Shown here in pieces: positions 29,293 to 38,621 of a stretch of DNA of 64,000 nucleotides. The position numbers and the translations under genes were made by a program. The stretch is taken from contig JAFEKX020000001.1 in NCBI GenBank assembly GCA_016893485.2, positions 8,201,501-8,265,500 of the forward strand. Reading direction: 5' to 3'. Below the pieces are notes generated by a model. The model was not told where the DNA came from. It worked only from the letters and a program-made list of their open reading frames with translations, and ran no database searches. Source of the stretch: Streptomyces sp. P3. Lineage in GTDB: Bacteria; Actinomycetota; Actinomycetes; Streptomycetales; Streptomycetaceae. Position 1 is the stretch's first letter, and each line of letters opens with the position of its first letter.

Positions 29293-30089
29293 TCAGTCGA
29301 GCAAACGCTCGCGCAGCCGCTCCCGGATCTCCGGGGTGATCCCGAGTCCCTGCTCCAGGTAGGCGTCCACGCTGCCCCAGGTCTCCTCGACGGTCTCGAA
29401 GGCCGCCGTCAGATACTCGGCGCGGGCGTCGAAGAGGGGACTGAGGAGCTCCATCACCTCGGGGAGTAGGCCGAGGCTGAGGAGCTGCTGCGGCGCACCT
29501 TGTAGCGACGGTGCTTCGCGTTCGACTCCAGGTAGTCGGTCACGATCGCCTCGCGCTCCACGCCGAGGGCGAGCAGCGTCACGGCTATGGACAGGCCCGC
29601 ACGGTCCTTGCCCGCCGCGCAGTGCATCAGCGCCGGGACGCTGTCGTCCGCGAGGGAGCGCAGCACCTGGGAGTGCTCGGCGGTGCGCTCCTTGATGATC
29701 GTGCGGTACGACGCGATCATGCGGGCGGCGCCCTTGCCGTCGCCGAGGATCTCGCGCAGCTGCTCCATCTCGCCGTCGCGGACCATCTTCCAGAACTCGG
29801 AGCCGTCCGCCGGGTCGCTCAGCGGCAGATTCACATTGCGCACACCCGGCAGCTCGACGTCGGGACCCTCCAGCCTCTGGTCCGACGCGTTACGGAAGTC
29901 GAAGATCGTGTGCAGGCCCAGCGAGCCGAGGAACGCGGCGTCCTCGTCGGTCGCGTGCGCGAGGTGGCCGCTGCGGAACAGCACCCCGTGCCGCACCCGG
30001 CGTCCGTCCACCGTCGGGAGTCCACCCACGTCCCGGAAATTGCGCACTCCGGACAACTCCGGCTCGGTCGACGGAATCTGCTGCGTCAC
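29293..30089 (-). CDS. Tyrosine/serine protein phosphatase (DSP-like), frameshifted C-terminus
   Basis: About 265 residues. Pfam Y_phosphatase3-type enzyme: SGVRNFRDVGGLPTVDGRRV at the N-terminus and the P-loop CX5R in MHCAAGKDRAGLS. The start is GTG 30089, with GGGAGGAG immediately upstream, rather than 30104. The frame shifts near 29480, after which LGLLPEVMELLSPLFDARAE and RERLRERLLD complete the protein at 29293. Cytosolic. Likely substrates are phosphotyrosine proteins or phosphoinositide-like compounds. Confidence 0.88.
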
Positions 30090-30259
30090 GAGGACTCCTC
30101 CCACTCGGCCCGACGACGCGGCTCACCGGCGGGCACGTTCTCGACGATACGACATGGATTCCCGAGGCAATGAGTTGTCCACAGGCGTTGCCTCGCAGGC
30201 CCCGTGCCGTTGATGATGTTGGTGCTTGAGCGGACTTGTTCGAATCTGTGAGGGACTTG

Positions 30260-32331
30260 ATGTTGGAGATCGCCGAGAACGGCCGTACGTGGGTGCTGTC
30301 GGGCCCGACGAGCAGCTATGCCGTCCATCTCACCGAGCAGGACGAGCTGCTCCACCTGCACTGGGGCCCCGCGATCGCACTCGCCGACGCCGAGGAACTG
30401 GCGGCCCGGCCGCTGCCCGGAGCGTCCTCCTTCGAGTCGCGGCTCGACGGCCGCGAGGAGTACCCCGTCGAGGGCGGCCCCCGCTTCGCCCGCCCCGCCC
30501 TCTCTGTGCGCACGCCCGAGCGCCGTGGCACGGAGTGGACCTTCGAGCGGTACGACACCGAGGGCGACGAACTGCGGCTCCGCTTCCGGGACAGCGGCCT
30601 CGCGATCACGCTGCACTACCGGACGCGCGGTGACGTCGTAGAGCGCTGGACGACCCTCGAAAACGACGGGGGCCGAGCCCCTGGAGCTGCTGCGCGCCGA
30701 CTCCGCGACGTGGACGCTGCCCGAGCGCGAGGGCTGGCGGCTGTCGCAGCTGCACGGCCGGTGGGCCGCCGAGTCCCGGTTGGTGCGCTCCGACCTCACC
30801 TACGGTGAGAAGGTCATCGGCAGCCGCCGCGGCCACACCGGACACCAGCACCTCCCTGGGTCGCCCTCGACACCGACGCCACCGAGGAGCGCGGCGAGGT
30901 CTACGGCTGCGCCCTCGCCTGGTCGGGGTCCTGGCGGCTCGCCGTCGCCCAACTCCCGGACGCGCGCGTGCAGATCACCGGCGGCGCCGGGTACGACGAC
31001 TCCGGGCTGCTGCTCCTCGCGCCGGGGAGTCCTTCACGACCCCGGTCTTCGCCGGCCTGTGGAGCGACACCGGCTACGGCGGCGCGAGCCGCACCTGGCA
31101 CACGTATCAGCGGACGCACGTCATCCCGGACGCGGACCAGGACCGGCCGGTGCTCTACAACTCCTGGGAGGCCACCCAGTTCGACATCTCCGAGGACCAG
31201 CAGGAGGTGCTCGCGCGGCGGGCGGCGGCGGTCGGGGTAGAGCTGTTCGTGGTGGACGACGGCTGGTTCGGCGCCCGCACCAGTGACCGCGCCGGGCTCG
31301 GCGACTGGACGCCCAACCCGGACCGCTTCCCCGCCGGGCTCAAGCCCCTCGCCGACCGTGTGCACGCCCTGGGCATGCAGTTCGGCATCTGGGTCGAGCC
31401 CGAGATGGTCAACGCGGACAGCGACCTGTACCGCGCGCACCCCGACTGGGTGCAGTACCAGGAGGGACGGAAGCGGACGGAGTTCCGCAACCAGCTCGTC
31501 CTGAACCTCGCCCGCGAGGACGTCCAGGAATACCTGTGGGAGCAGCTCGACGGGCTGCTCTCCAGCGCCCCGATCGACTACGTGAAGTGGGACTTCAACC
31601 GCTGCTTCACCGACGCGGGCTGGCCGGGCGAGGCCTACCCGCAGCGCCTCTGGGTGGATCATGTGCGCGCTCTGTACGGCCTGTTGGACCGGTTGCGGCA
31701 GGCCCACCCGGGCGTCGCCTTCGAGTCCTGCTCGGGCGGCGGCGGCCGGATCGACCTCGGCATCATGAGCCGCACGGACCAGGTGTGGACCTCGGACAAC
31801 ACCGACCCGCTGGACCGGCTCGCCATCCAGCACGGCTTCAGCCAGATCCACCCCGCGCGCGTGATGGCCGCCTGGGTCACCGACAGTCCCAACACCCAGC
31901 TCAACGGCCGCGTCAGCAGCCTGCGCTTCCGGTTCGTGAGCGCCATGGCCGGCGTGCTCGGCGTGGGCGGCGACCTCTCGGAGTGGACCGAGGAGGAACT
32001 CGCCGAGGCCCGCCGCTGGGTGGACCTCTACAAGGAGATCCGGCCCCTCGTGCAGCACGGCGACCTCCACCGCCTGCGCCCGCCGACCGGCGGACTCAGC
32101 GCCGTGCAGTACGTCCGCGGCGACGAGACCGTCGTCCTCGCCCTCCTCCAGGCGCAGCACTACGGCGAGCCCCTCCCGGCGCTCCGGCTGCGCGGGCTCG
32201 ACCCGACAGCGTCGTACGAATGCCTCGAAACGGGCGAAGTGCACCGAGGGGCCGTGCTGTTGCACCACGGGGTGCGGACCGGGCTGCGCGGTGACCTGGA
32301 TGCGACGGTTCTCCGGCTGCGTCGCATCTGA
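30260..32331 (+). CDS. GH36 alpha-galactosidase, frameshifted
   Basis: About 690 residues. Glycoside hydrolase family 36: VLYNSWEATQFDISEDQQ and VVDDGWFGARTSDRAGLGDW, nucleophile Asp in YVKWDFNRCF, SCSGGGGRIDLGIM, and general-acid Asp in VWTSDNTDPLDRL. There is no signal peptide, so it acts on imported alpha-galactosides such as melibiose or raffinose. Start ATG 30260 has GAGGGA upstream (ATG 30236 is in frame but lacks one). Frames shift near 30672, 30862 and 31025, all in the N-terminal beta-sandwich. No sugar transporter is adjacent. Confidence 0.92.
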
Positions 32332-32488
32332 TCCTTCTGTCCCAATTGCAGCCTTCGTTCCAACTCGCTCTGGACTAAAGGAACCTGGGAGTCGCGTACG
32401 TGAGCAGCGTCATATTCGTGACCGTGCGTTGTTCGTCATGTTCACGTAATTGACATGCTTTTACAGGGGGATTGAGGGGTGGAGTCCG

Positions 32489-32523
32489 GTGGGAATTCAC
32501 GGAGGGTGACTGTGAATTCCCAC
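32489..32523. promoter_or_regulatory. Perfect 12-bp inverted repeat upstream of the c-di-AMP riboswitch
   Basis: GTGGGAATTCAC at 32489-32500 and GTGAATTCCCAC at 32512-32523, with an 11-nt spacer. The arms are AT-rich for this genome and sit about 70 nt before the riboswitch. This could be an operator near the promoter of the M23 peptidase gene. A TTGACA lies at 32450-32455, but I see no good -10 at the usual distance. Confidence 0.45.
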
Positions 32524-32592
32524 AGGGGATCACAAGAAACACAAATCCGTGGAACCTCCTGCTTGTCCCTTTGCGTCTTCCTCGCTTACGTT

Positions 32593-32786
32593 CGCCACCA
32601 ATCCGGACGGACGCCCAGTCCTGCCGCCGACCGGACTTCGCATCCACCCACCCGTATGCGGCAGGAGCGGGGGACCCACAGGTAAGACGCCTGTTCCGGT
32701 CTCCGGAACGGGCTTGGGGTTAAGCCGCGCCCAGTGCGCGGCCGGGCATCTCCAGCCCGAACCCGACAGCTCACCTCGCAGGCGCC
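32593..32786 (+). ncRNA. Cyclic di-AMP (ydaO/yuaA) riboswitch
   Basis: Conserved blocks of the ydaO class appear in order: GAGCGGGGGACCCA (32664-32677), GGGGTTAAGCC (about 32716-32726), and CAGCTCACCTCGCAGGCG near the 3' end, matching the class pattern of CAGCUAACCUCGUAAGCG. The 5' boundary is approximate. It ends 15 nt before the start of an M23 cell-wall endopeptidase. In Streptomyces such elements precede cell-wall hydrolase genes, and c-di-AMP binding turns expression off. Confidence 0.88.
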
Positions 32787-32801
32787 GGAGAGGAATTCGT
32801 C

Positions 32802-33725
32802 ATGCCCGCGAAGGGTAAGCACCGCCGCCCGAAGCCCCAGCGCTTCACCCGCTCGATAGCCGTCGCCGGAACCGGCGGCGCGGCACTCGCCCTTCCGCTC
32901 ATGGGAGCCACCGGCGCCCATGCCGCGACCACGACTTCCGCTCCGGAAAAGGCGATTCAGTCCGTTCCGGCGGCCGAGAAGGCGGCGACCGAGAAGTCCA
33001 CCGCCGCCAAGTCGGCACGCGTCACGACGTATTCGGTGAAGTCGGGCGACTATCTCTCGAAGATCGCCGAGGAGCAGGACGTCACCGGCGGCTGGAAGAA
33101 GATCTACCAGGACAACCGCGAGGCCATCGGCGGCAACCCGTCGCTGATCCACCCGGGCCTGAAGCTCTCCCTCGGTGAGAAGGCCGCGACGAGCGCTACG
33201 GACACGACCAAGTCGTCGACGTCGTCCGGCACTTCGTCCTCCTCGTCCTCCTCGTCCTCCTCGTCCTCGAAGGAGTCGTCGGCCACGCAGAGCGCCGACA
33301 CCACGAGCACCTCCACCGGTTACGGCCTTCCCGTGACCGGCGGCACCATCGGCACCGGCTACCGCGTCGCCGGCAGTATGTGGTCCAGCGGCTACCACAC
33401 GGGCGTCGACTTCGTCGTCCCGACCGGCACCACCATCAAGGCGGTCGGCGCGGGCACGGTCGTCTCGGCGGCCTACGACGGCGCCTACGGCAACGAGGTC
33501 GTCATCCGGCACGCGGACGGCGAGTACTCGCAGTACGCCCACATGTCACAGCTCTCCGTCTCGGCAGGTCAGACCGTCACCGAGGGCCAGCAGATCGGTC
33601 TCTCCGGCGCGACCGGCAACGTGACCGGCCCGCACCTGCACTTCGAGATCCGGACCACGCCGTACTACGGCTCGGACGTGGACCCGGTCGCGTATCTCCG
33701 CTCGCACGGCGTCACCGTCGGCTGA
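32802..33725 (+). CDS. Secreted LysM / M23 family metallopeptidase
   Basis: 307 residues, intact. Signal peptide in residues 1-41 (RRPKPQRFTRSIAVAG, cleavage after AHA). LysM domain about residues 74-125 (TTYSVKSGDYLSKIAEEQ ... LIHPGLKLSL), a Ser/Thr-rich linker, then the M23 lysostaphin-type domain with zinc ligands in YHTGVDFVVP and GPHLHFEIR. It cuts peptidoglycan cross-bridges outside the cell. The RBS GAGAGGA lies 8-14 nt upstream. It is controlled by the c-di-AMP riboswitch in its leader, and a strong terminator follows. Confidence 0.95.
   Translation: MPAKGKHRRPKPQRFTRSIAVAGTGGAALALPLMGATGAHAATTTSAPEKAIQSVPAAEKAATEKSTAAKSARVTTYSVKSGDYLSKIAEEQDVTGGWKKIYQDNREAIGGNPSLIHPGLKLSLGEKAATSATDTTKSSTSSGTSSSSSSSSSSSSKESSATQSADTTSTSTGYGLPVTGGTIGTGYRVAGSMWSSGYHTGVDFVVPTGTTIKAVGAGTVVSAAYDGAYGNEVVIRHADGEYSQYAHMSQLSVSAGQTVTEGQQIGLSGATGNVTGPHLHFEIRTTPYYGSDVDPVAYLRSHGVTVG
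33234..33269 (+). repeat. 9-nt tandem repeat encoding the poly-Ser linker
   Basis: Four copies of TCGTCCTCC/G in frame inside the M23 peptidase gene, encoding an uninterrupted Ser run between the LysM and peptidase domains. Such runs vary in length between strains. Confidence 0.7.
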
Positions 33726-33753
33726 CTCCAGGTCCCGACGCCACCCCACATTA

Positions 33754-33791
33754 CCGAAGGCCGGACCCCGATCCCCGGGTCCGGCCTTCGG
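33754..33791 (+). terminator. Strong hairpin terminator after the M23 gene
   Basis: 15-bp perfect stem (CCGAAGGCCGGACCC / GGGTCCGGCCTTCGG) with an 8-nt loop, 29 nt past the stop codon. Confidence 0.9.
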
Positions 33792-33924
33792 CGTATGGCA
33801 GTTCCGGCGTCAACGTCGCTGGTCAGAGAGTTATTCCGACTTTGGACAACCCTTTACAAGTGGCTTATCTCACCGTCCGTCAACCCCTTATTACGATCGC
33901 GTAGGTCACAGCCGAGGGTGAACT

Positions 33925-34752
33925 ATGGTTGCCGTGGCTAACGATTCGAAGAGTGACAGCAGATCAGTGATCGGGTCGTACGTGGCGGTGGGGGACAGCT
34001 TCACCGAGGGCGTCGGCGACCCTGGGCCCGACGGTGCGATGGTCGGCTGGGCCGACCGGTTCGCGGTACTGCTCGCGGATCGCCGGCCCGAGGGCGACTT
34101 CGCGTACGCCAACCTCGCCGTGCGCGGAAAGCTGCTCGACCAGATCGTGGCCGACCAGCTCACCCGGGCCAAGGAGATCGGTCCCGACCTGGTCTCCTTC
34201 AGCGCGGGCGGCAACGACATCATCCGCCCCGGCACCGACCCCGACGAGGTCGCCGAGCGTTTCGAGCGCGCGGTCGCCGACCTCACCGGCGCCGTCGGCA
34301 CCGTCATGGTGACGACCGGCTTCGACACCCGCGGCGTGCCCGTGCTCAAGCACCTGCGCGGCAAGATCGCCACCTACAACGGACATGTGCGGGCCATCGC
34401 CGACCGCTACGGCTGCCCGGTGCTCGACCTGTGGTCCCTGAAGACGGTCCAGGACCGGCGGGCCTGGGACGGCGACCGGCTGCACCTCTCGCCCGAGGGG
34501 CACACGCGCGTGGCGCTCCGCGCCGGGCAGGTCCTCGGCGTCGAGGTCCCGGCCGACCCGGACCAGCCGTGGCCCCCGCTGCCGCCGCGCGGCGCGCTCG
34601 ACATCCGGCGCGACGACGTCCACTGGGCGCGCGAGTACCTGGTGCCGTGGATCGGACGCCGGCTGCGCGGCGAGTCCTCCGGCGACCACGTGGAGGCGAA
34701 GGGCGCGCTGTCGCCCGACGCCATCAAGACGCGGATCGGGATGGTGGCCTGA
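33925..34752 (+). CDS. SGNH/GDSL-family hydrolase
   Basis: 275 residues, intact. Block I SYVAVGDSFTEGVGD carries the catalytic Ser, block III SAGGNDII the Asn, and block V DRLHLSPEGH the Asp-His pair. There is no signal peptide, so a cytosolic esterase/lipase or deacylase of unknown substrate. ATG 33925 is used; GTG 33934 is an alternative. The gene is free-standing, with a TetR gene convergent downstream. Confidence 0.9.
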   Translation: MVAVANDSKSDSRSVIGSYVAVGDSFTEGVGDPGPDGAMVGWADRFAVLLADRRPEGDFAYANLAVRGKLLDQIVADQLTRAKEIGPDLVSFSAGGNDIIRPGTDPDEVAERFERAVADLTGAVGTVMVTTGFDTRGVPVLKHLRGKIATYNGHVRAIADRYGCPVLDLWSLKTVQDRRAWDGDRLHLSPEGHTRVALRAGQVLGVEVPADPDQPWPPLPPRGALDIRRDDVHWAREYLVPWIGRRLRGESSGDHVEAKGALSPDAIKTRIGMVA

Positions 34753-34853
34753 GGAGGGGCGAGGGGGTACGGCGGTCGCTCCTGGCGCGGTGCGTGCCAC
34801 GGGCGCCGTCGTCACGGTCCGCGAAGTGAACCGAGTCTCTACGGAGAGGTCGA

Positions 34854-35468
34854 TCAGGGCGTCGTCAACGCGGCCCGGTCGAGCCCCAGTTCGCGGGCGA
34901 GCGCCTCGTCGACCCACTCCAGGGCGCGCGCCCGGGACACCGTTCCCGCGTACGCCGTCATCTGTACGGCGAGGCCGTCGAGGAGGGCCGTGAGGCGCAG
35001 GGCCGCACCGCCCGGGTCCGGGCAGTGGAACTCGCCCGCGGTCACCCCCTCGGCGACGACCTCCGCGAGGGCCTGCTTCCACTGCCGGTCGAGATCGCGT
35101 GTGACGTCCAGGAGGGCGGGTTCGCGCAGTGCCGCCGCCCAGCCCTCTATCCACAGCCGCCAGCCCTTGGCCGGCCCGGTCGGCGCGTACCAGCGCACCG
35201 CGGCCCGCAGTCGGCGCAGCGCGGTCGTACGGCGGCCGAGGAGCTTGCGCAGATGCGCGAGGTCGTCCTCGGCGGCGAAGGCGAACGCGGCGGCGACCAG
35301 TTTCTCCTTGGTCGAGAAGTGATAGAGCACCAGCGCGTTGCTCACCCCGAGCGCCGACGCCACGTCGGCGATCCGGACCGCCGCCACGCCCCGAACCTCG
35401 ATCTGCTCCACGGCGGCGCGCAGCAACTCCGCCCGCCGCTCCGCCACGCTCAACCGCACTCTTGCCAC
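34854..35468 (-). CDS. TetR/AcrR family regulator (BetI-like)
   Basis: 204 residues, intact. N-terminal HTH: RAAVEQIEVRGVAAVRIADV then ALGVSNALVLYHFSTKEKLV. The C-terminal ligand domain resembles BetI-type regulators (LLDGLAVQMTAY). GTG start at 35468. It lies 44 nt downstream of the amino-acid-dehydrogenase-like gene on the same strand and may control it. Confidence 0.88.
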   Translation of the reverse strand: MARVRLSVAERRAELLRAAVEQIEVRGVAAVRIADVASALGVSNALVLYHFSTKEKLVAAAFAFAAEDDLAHLRKLLGRRTTALRRLRAAVRWYAPTGPAKGWRLWIEGWAAALREPALLDVTRDLDRQWKQALAEVVAEGVTAGEFHCPDPGGAALRLTALLDGLAVQMTAYAGTVSRARALEWVDEALARELGLDRAALTTP

Positions 35469-35512
35469 GCGGTCACCCTAATCCGTCGCCCACAGGGGTG
35501 TTGCCCCGTACG

Positions 35513-36691
35513 TCACCGGTACCAGCCGAACCGTTCCGCGATCACCGGCAGCCGGTCCGCGACGATCGCGTGCGCGGCGGCGCGCGGAGTCGTCCCGTCG
35601 GCCTCCGCGCGGGCCAGCATCAGGTCGATCAGGGCTCGCATCGACCGCCGGGTGTGGGCGAACGCCTCGTCCGCGTCCGCGCCGATGTCGCCGAACAGGG
35701 TCCACCACCACCAGGCGTTCGTTCCGGAGTTCACGACCACGTCCGGCAGAACGACGATCCCGCGCGCGGAGAGCAGCTCCTCGGCCTCCGGTAGGACCGG
35801 CATGTTGGCGGCCTCGACGATCCAACGGGCCGTGATTCCCTGCTGGTTGGTGGTGTCGACCGCGTACGACACCGCCGCCGGGACCAGCACCTCCGCCTCC
35901 ACCGTCAGCCAGTCCTCACCGGGCAGTTCGAGGTCGCCGGGGCGCAGCACGGAACGGTCCACGGTGCCGTACGCGTCCCGGGCCGAGAGCAGCGCGTCGA
36001 CGTCCAGGCCGCCCGGGTTCACGACCGTGCCCTTGATGTCGGCGACGGCGACGAGCGTCAGCCCCGCGCGCGTGAGGAACCGTGCCGTGGCCCCGCCCAT
36101 GGTGCCCAGGCCCTGCACGGCGACCCGCGTCCCCACGTACGGCACGCCCGCCCGGTCCAGCGCCGCGAGCACCGACTCGGCGACCCCGCAGCCCCCGACC
36201 AGCTCGTCCAGACCGATGCCGTCCACCTCGACCGCGAAGGCGTCCGCGAGCCGCCGCCGCGCCTCCGTCTCGTCGTCGAGCAGCGGATACACCGCCTGGA
36301 TCGACGACACGAGCCCCGCCTCCGCGGCGGCCCGCTCGACCAGGTCCTGGGTGAGCCCGAGATCCTCGCCCGTCGTCCAGAAGCTCTCGATGTACGGCCG
36401 CATGGCGCGCAGGTAGCGGACGAGGATGCCGTACGACTCCGGGTCCTGCGGGTCGCAGTCGATGCCGCCCTTGGCGCCGCCCAACGGGACGTAGCGGCCC
36501 TCCGGGTCGTAGTGCAGCGCCTCTTTCATGGTCATGCCCCGGGCGAGCCCGGTGACCTCGTCGAGGGTGCAGCCCGGCCGCATCCGCAGGCCGCCGCTGG
36601 ACACCCCGCGCACCAGCCGGTCGACGACCAGGAAGCCCTGGCGGCCGGTGACGTGGTCGGTCCAGGTGAGCGACATCAAGGGGGCGGTCAT
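35513..36691 (-). CDS. Glu/Leu/Phe/Val dehydrogenase family protein
   Basis: 392 residues from ATG 36691, which has AGGAG upstream. N-terminal catalytic domain: GGLRMRPGCTLDEVTGLARG, MTMKEALHY and LGGAKGGIDCDP with the substrate lysines. C-terminal NAD(P)-binding domain: VAVQGLGTMGGATARFLTRA. The C-terminal AANMPVLPEAEELLSARGIV and PDVVVNSGTNAWWWW are family features. It oxidatively deaminates an amino acid, but the substrate is unclear. It is shorter than hexameric glutamate dehydrogenases and more like the Leu/Phe/Val branch. Divergent from the MBL-fold gene. Confidence 0.88.
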   Translation of the reverse strand: MTAPLMSLTWTDHVTGRQGFLVVDRLVRGVSSGGLRMRPGCTLDEVTGLARGMTMKEALHYDPEGRYVPLGGAKGGIDCDPQDPESYGILVRYLRAMRPYIESFWTTGEDLGLTQDLVERAAAEAGLVSSIQAVYPLLDDETEARRRLADAFAVEVDGIGLDELVGGCGVAESVLAALDRAGVPYVGTRVAVQGLGTMGGATARFLTRAGLTLVAVADIKGTVVNPGGLDVDALLSARDAYGTVDRSVLRPGDLELPGEDWLTVEAEVLVPAAVSYAVDTTNQQGITARWIVEAANMPVLPEAEELLSARGIVVLPDVVVNSGTNAWWWWTLFGDIGADADEAFAHTRRSMRALIDLMLARAEADGTTPRAAAHAIVADRLPVIAERFGWYR

Positions 36692-36947
36692 ACGGGCTCC
36701 TCGGGGCACCGGTCGGCAGGACGCGTACCGAAGCGGTCGACCGGACAGCGGGTACTGAACGGCGAGTCAGTATCGGAAGCGGCGTCGGGTCCTGTCAACG
36801 CGGGACCGGGTCCCGGCCCGGCGCGCCGTCCCCTGGCATGGAACTTTGGGCTTTCTTTGGAAAGCGGGCTCCGTGATGCCGATGCGACGGCGTTGTCACA
36901 GGGGTCGACCATAATGGAAAGCCTGACCGACTCCACCTGGAGGAACC

Positions 36948-38146
36948 GTGACCGGAATCCGTACCCTCAGCTCCGGGCTCCGCGCGCTGCAGCCCGAGGC
37001 CTTCGGCGCGGACCCGAGCGGCGAGCGCCTGGCGCGCATCCGTAGATCCCCCATTTCAAGGACGGGGTCTTCCAGAACCCCGGGGCAATACGAGCGTCCG
37101 CCCGTCCGGCGGCGCCATGCGCGGGATGGGCAAGTCCTACCTCGACAAGGTGGAGCGCGCCCGTCGCGCCCCCACCGGCACCCTGCCCGTGCACGCCACC
37201 ACCCTCGCCGACCTGGCCAGGCCCGCCGCGACCGGCCTGCGGCTGACCTGGATGGGCCACTCCAGCGTGCTGGCGGAGATCGACGGCCACCGGGTCCTCT
37301 TCGACCCGGTCTGGGGCGAGCGCTGCTCCCCGTTCCCGTTCGCCGGACCCAAGCGGCTGCACCCGGTGCCCCTGCCGCTGGCCGCGCTCGGCCCGGTCGA
37401 CGTCGTCGTCATCTCGCACGACCACTACGACCACCTGGACATGCCCACGATCAAGGCGCTGGCCGACACGGACACCCTGTTCGCCGTCCCGCTGGGCGTC
37501 GGCGCGCACCTGGAGCACTGGGGCGTGTCCCCGACCGGCTGCGCGAGCTGGACTGGCACGAGGAGACCAAGGTCGGCGGTCTCACCCTGACCGCGACCCC
37601 GGCCCGCCACTTCTGCGGGCGCGGGCTGCGCAACACCCAGCACACCCTCTGGGCCTCCTGGGTGGTCGCCGGTGACGAGCACCGGATCTACCACAGCGGT
37701 GACACCGGCTACTTCGACGGCTTCAAGGACATCGGCGCCGCGCACGGCCCGTTCGACGCCACGATGATCCAGATCGGCGCCTACAGCGAGTTCTGGCCCG
37801 ACATCCACATGACCCCGGCGGAGGGCCTGCGCGCCCACCTCGACCTCCAGGGCGGGCAGCCGCACGGGGTGTTGCTGCCGATCCACTGGGGCACGTTCAA
37901 CCTGGCGCTGCACCCGTGGGCCGAGCCCGGCGAGTGGACCGCGGACGCGGGGGAGTCGGCGGGCCAGGCGGTGGCCACACCGAGGCCCGGCGAGCCGTTC
38001 GAGCCGGGCGGCACCCTGGCGACGGACCCGTGGTGGCGCCCCTTCGGGGCACGATCGACCGACACTGGCACACCGCGACCCCGGCCGAGCCGGAAGCGAC
38101 GCCGGCGGCGACCCCGGCGGAGCTGGACCTCGCGAGCGAGCGCTGA
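36948..38146 (+). CDS. MBL-fold metal-dependent hydrolase (UlaG/NAPE-PLD-like), frameshifted
   Basis: About 400 residues. The metallo-beta-lactamase HxHxDH motif is VVISHDHYDHLD, with further ligands at TPARHFCGRGL and IYHSGDTGYF. LRLTWMGHSSVLAEIDGHRV and the LPIHWGTFNLALHPWAEP end fit the lipoprotein/NAPE-PLD-like L-ascorbate-6-P lactonase clan. The start is GTG 36948 with GGAGG upstream. Frames shift near 37050-37110, 37530 and 38045, and the C-terminus ends ELDLASER. Hydrolytic substrate unknown. A strong terminator follows at 38293. Confidence 0.85.
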
Positions 38147-38292
38147 GCCCAGCCCAGCTGAGCCGAGCCGAGCCGACCCGGGAAGGCTCGATCTGTCATC
38201 ACGTTCTGTGATGTTCAGGGGTGCGGCTGAGGAAGGTCGAGTCCCGGGGAACACCGGCGCGATCCGGTCGCGAGTGGGTGAGAGGCGAACGT

Positions 38293-38335
38293 CGAGGGCC
38301 GGTGGGTATCACTACCCACCGGCCCTCGGCGTTTT
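38293..38335 (+). terminator. Intrinsic terminator with T tract
   Basis: 16-bp perfect stem (arms 38293-38308 and 38313-38328), TCAC loop, followed by GCGTTTTT. The most classical rho-independent terminator in the window, 147 nt after the MBL-fold gene. Confidence 0.93.
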
Positions 38336-38621
38336 TCATGACCGCTTCCGATCAGGCGCGATCGGTTCTTTGTCCTTCTTCGGCATGTCGTCGAGGGGGT
38401 TATCGGTCTGTCGTACGACGCCTCATACCAGAGCGGGACGGTCCCTGGGGAGTTTGTCAACTGCCCATCGCCCCTGATGCGTTGGCGACTACTGTGAGTG
38501 TCCGTCGGGCGACGCGGGGCCGAATTCTTCGGCTCTCTCGACCGGCACGCCGATGGCGTATGCCCGAATCGCGCACCCCGCGCGAGCAAACCGGCCCGAC
38601 GCACCAAGTACGAGGACGCCG
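38336..38621 (+). other. Leader region of the conservon
   Basis: 286 nt without a convincing ORF between the terminator and CvnA. It should hold the conservon promoter. I see TTGTCA at 38454-38459 but no matching -10, so I assign no promoter. Confidence 0.4.

Noticed and set aside
32401..32480. Sigma-70-type promoter using TTGACA at 32450
   Set aside because: No acceptable -10 element at 16-18 nt. Left unassigned.
33211..33276. Tandem repeat in the M23 gene as a CRISPR-like or regulatory array
   Set aside because: It is an in-frame Ser-codon repeat encoding the linker between LysM and peptidase domains. There are no spacers.
38147..38182. GAGCC short repeats after the MBL-fold gene as a functional repeat
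   Set aside because: Few, imperfect copies in a short stretch. The real transcript end is the strong hairpin at 38293.
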